Positions 63,958 through 64,000 of a DNA stretch of 64,000 nucleotides are shown here, in pieces (the stretch's first letter is position 1; each line of letters opens with the position of its first letter). Origin of the DNA: Callipepla californica brunnescens. Its lineage: Eukaryota; Chordata; Aves; Galliformes; Odontophoridae. The stretch spans positions 558,001-622,000 of the forward strand of contig JALIRH010000039.1 of assembly GCA_023055505.1 (NCBI GenBank), given 5' to 3'. Position numbers and translations under genes: made by a program. The notes beneath the pieces were generated by a model. The model was not told the origin of the DNA. It did no database searches and saw only the letters and a program-made list of their open reading frames with translations.

Positions 63958-64000
63958 CTTTTTGTGAATGGATTTAATTTAGTGAGAACAAAAGTTCTCA

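Larger units (their letters stand above)
59946..64000. other. Intergenic downstream of DMRTB1
   Basis: No recognisable gene. It contains an alternative poly(A) signal at 60301, an 8-bp inverted repeat at 61541-61561 and simple T and A tracts. A 113-codon frame at 63273-63614 is unassigned. By synteny GLIS1 would be expected farther downstream, but none of its zinc-finger sequence is visible here. Confidence 0.55.

Noticed and set aside
1..64000. Exons of LRP8 or GLIS1, the expected neighbours
   Set aside because: No LDL-receptor repeats, EGF modules or GLI-type C2H2 zinc fingers were seen in the translated frames on either strand.
1..64000. tRNA, snRNA, CRISPR arrays or prokaryotic-type operons
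   Set aside because: No tRNA internal promoter boxes in the right arrangement, no U6 or 7SK-like starts, no regularly spaced repeats and no gene clusters.

Overview
The window looks like genomic DNA from a bird, most likely a galliform such as chicken. The evidence is an intron-containing vertebrate gene with GT-AG splice sites, fragments of CR1 LINEs (the dominant avian retroposon) and an internally deleted mariner element of the Galluhop type. There is no bacterial gene organisation: outside one locus the reading frames are short, overlapping and AT-rich, as expected by chance.

The only gene I can support is DMRTB1 (also called DMRT6), on the + strand from about 54,684 (TATA box) to about 59,940 (poly(A) signal region). 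Its four coding exons are 54749-55142, 56410-56642, 56953-57097 and 59444-59550. All splice junctions are canonical and phases are consistent, giving a 292-residue protein. Exon 1 encodes a complete DM zinc-binding domain and sits in the only strongly GC- and CpG-rich stretch of the window. The promoter has a clear TATA box about 65 bases before the start codon, so the 5' UTR should be very short.

Layout: 1-1732 nothing recognised; 1733-2283 deleted mariner element; 2284-9239 no gene; 9240-9283 a perfect 20-bp inverted repeat; 11135-11435 an antisense CR1 fragment; 24690-24800 and 46335-46930 very old LINE reverse-transcriptase remnants; the rest up to about 54,550 is intergenic DNA with simple repeats. 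DMRTB1 follows, with a small minisatellite in intron 1, a CR1 tail in intron 2 and a short duplication in intron 3. From about 59,950 to 64,000 I see no gene. In mammals DMRTB1 lies between LRP8 and GLIS1. No exon of either was recognised here, so the window probably covers the intergenic space on both sides.

I found no convincing previously undescribed system. The most unusual structures are the perfect palindrome at 9240-9283, which looks like a template-switch product, and the compact DMRTB1 locus itself.
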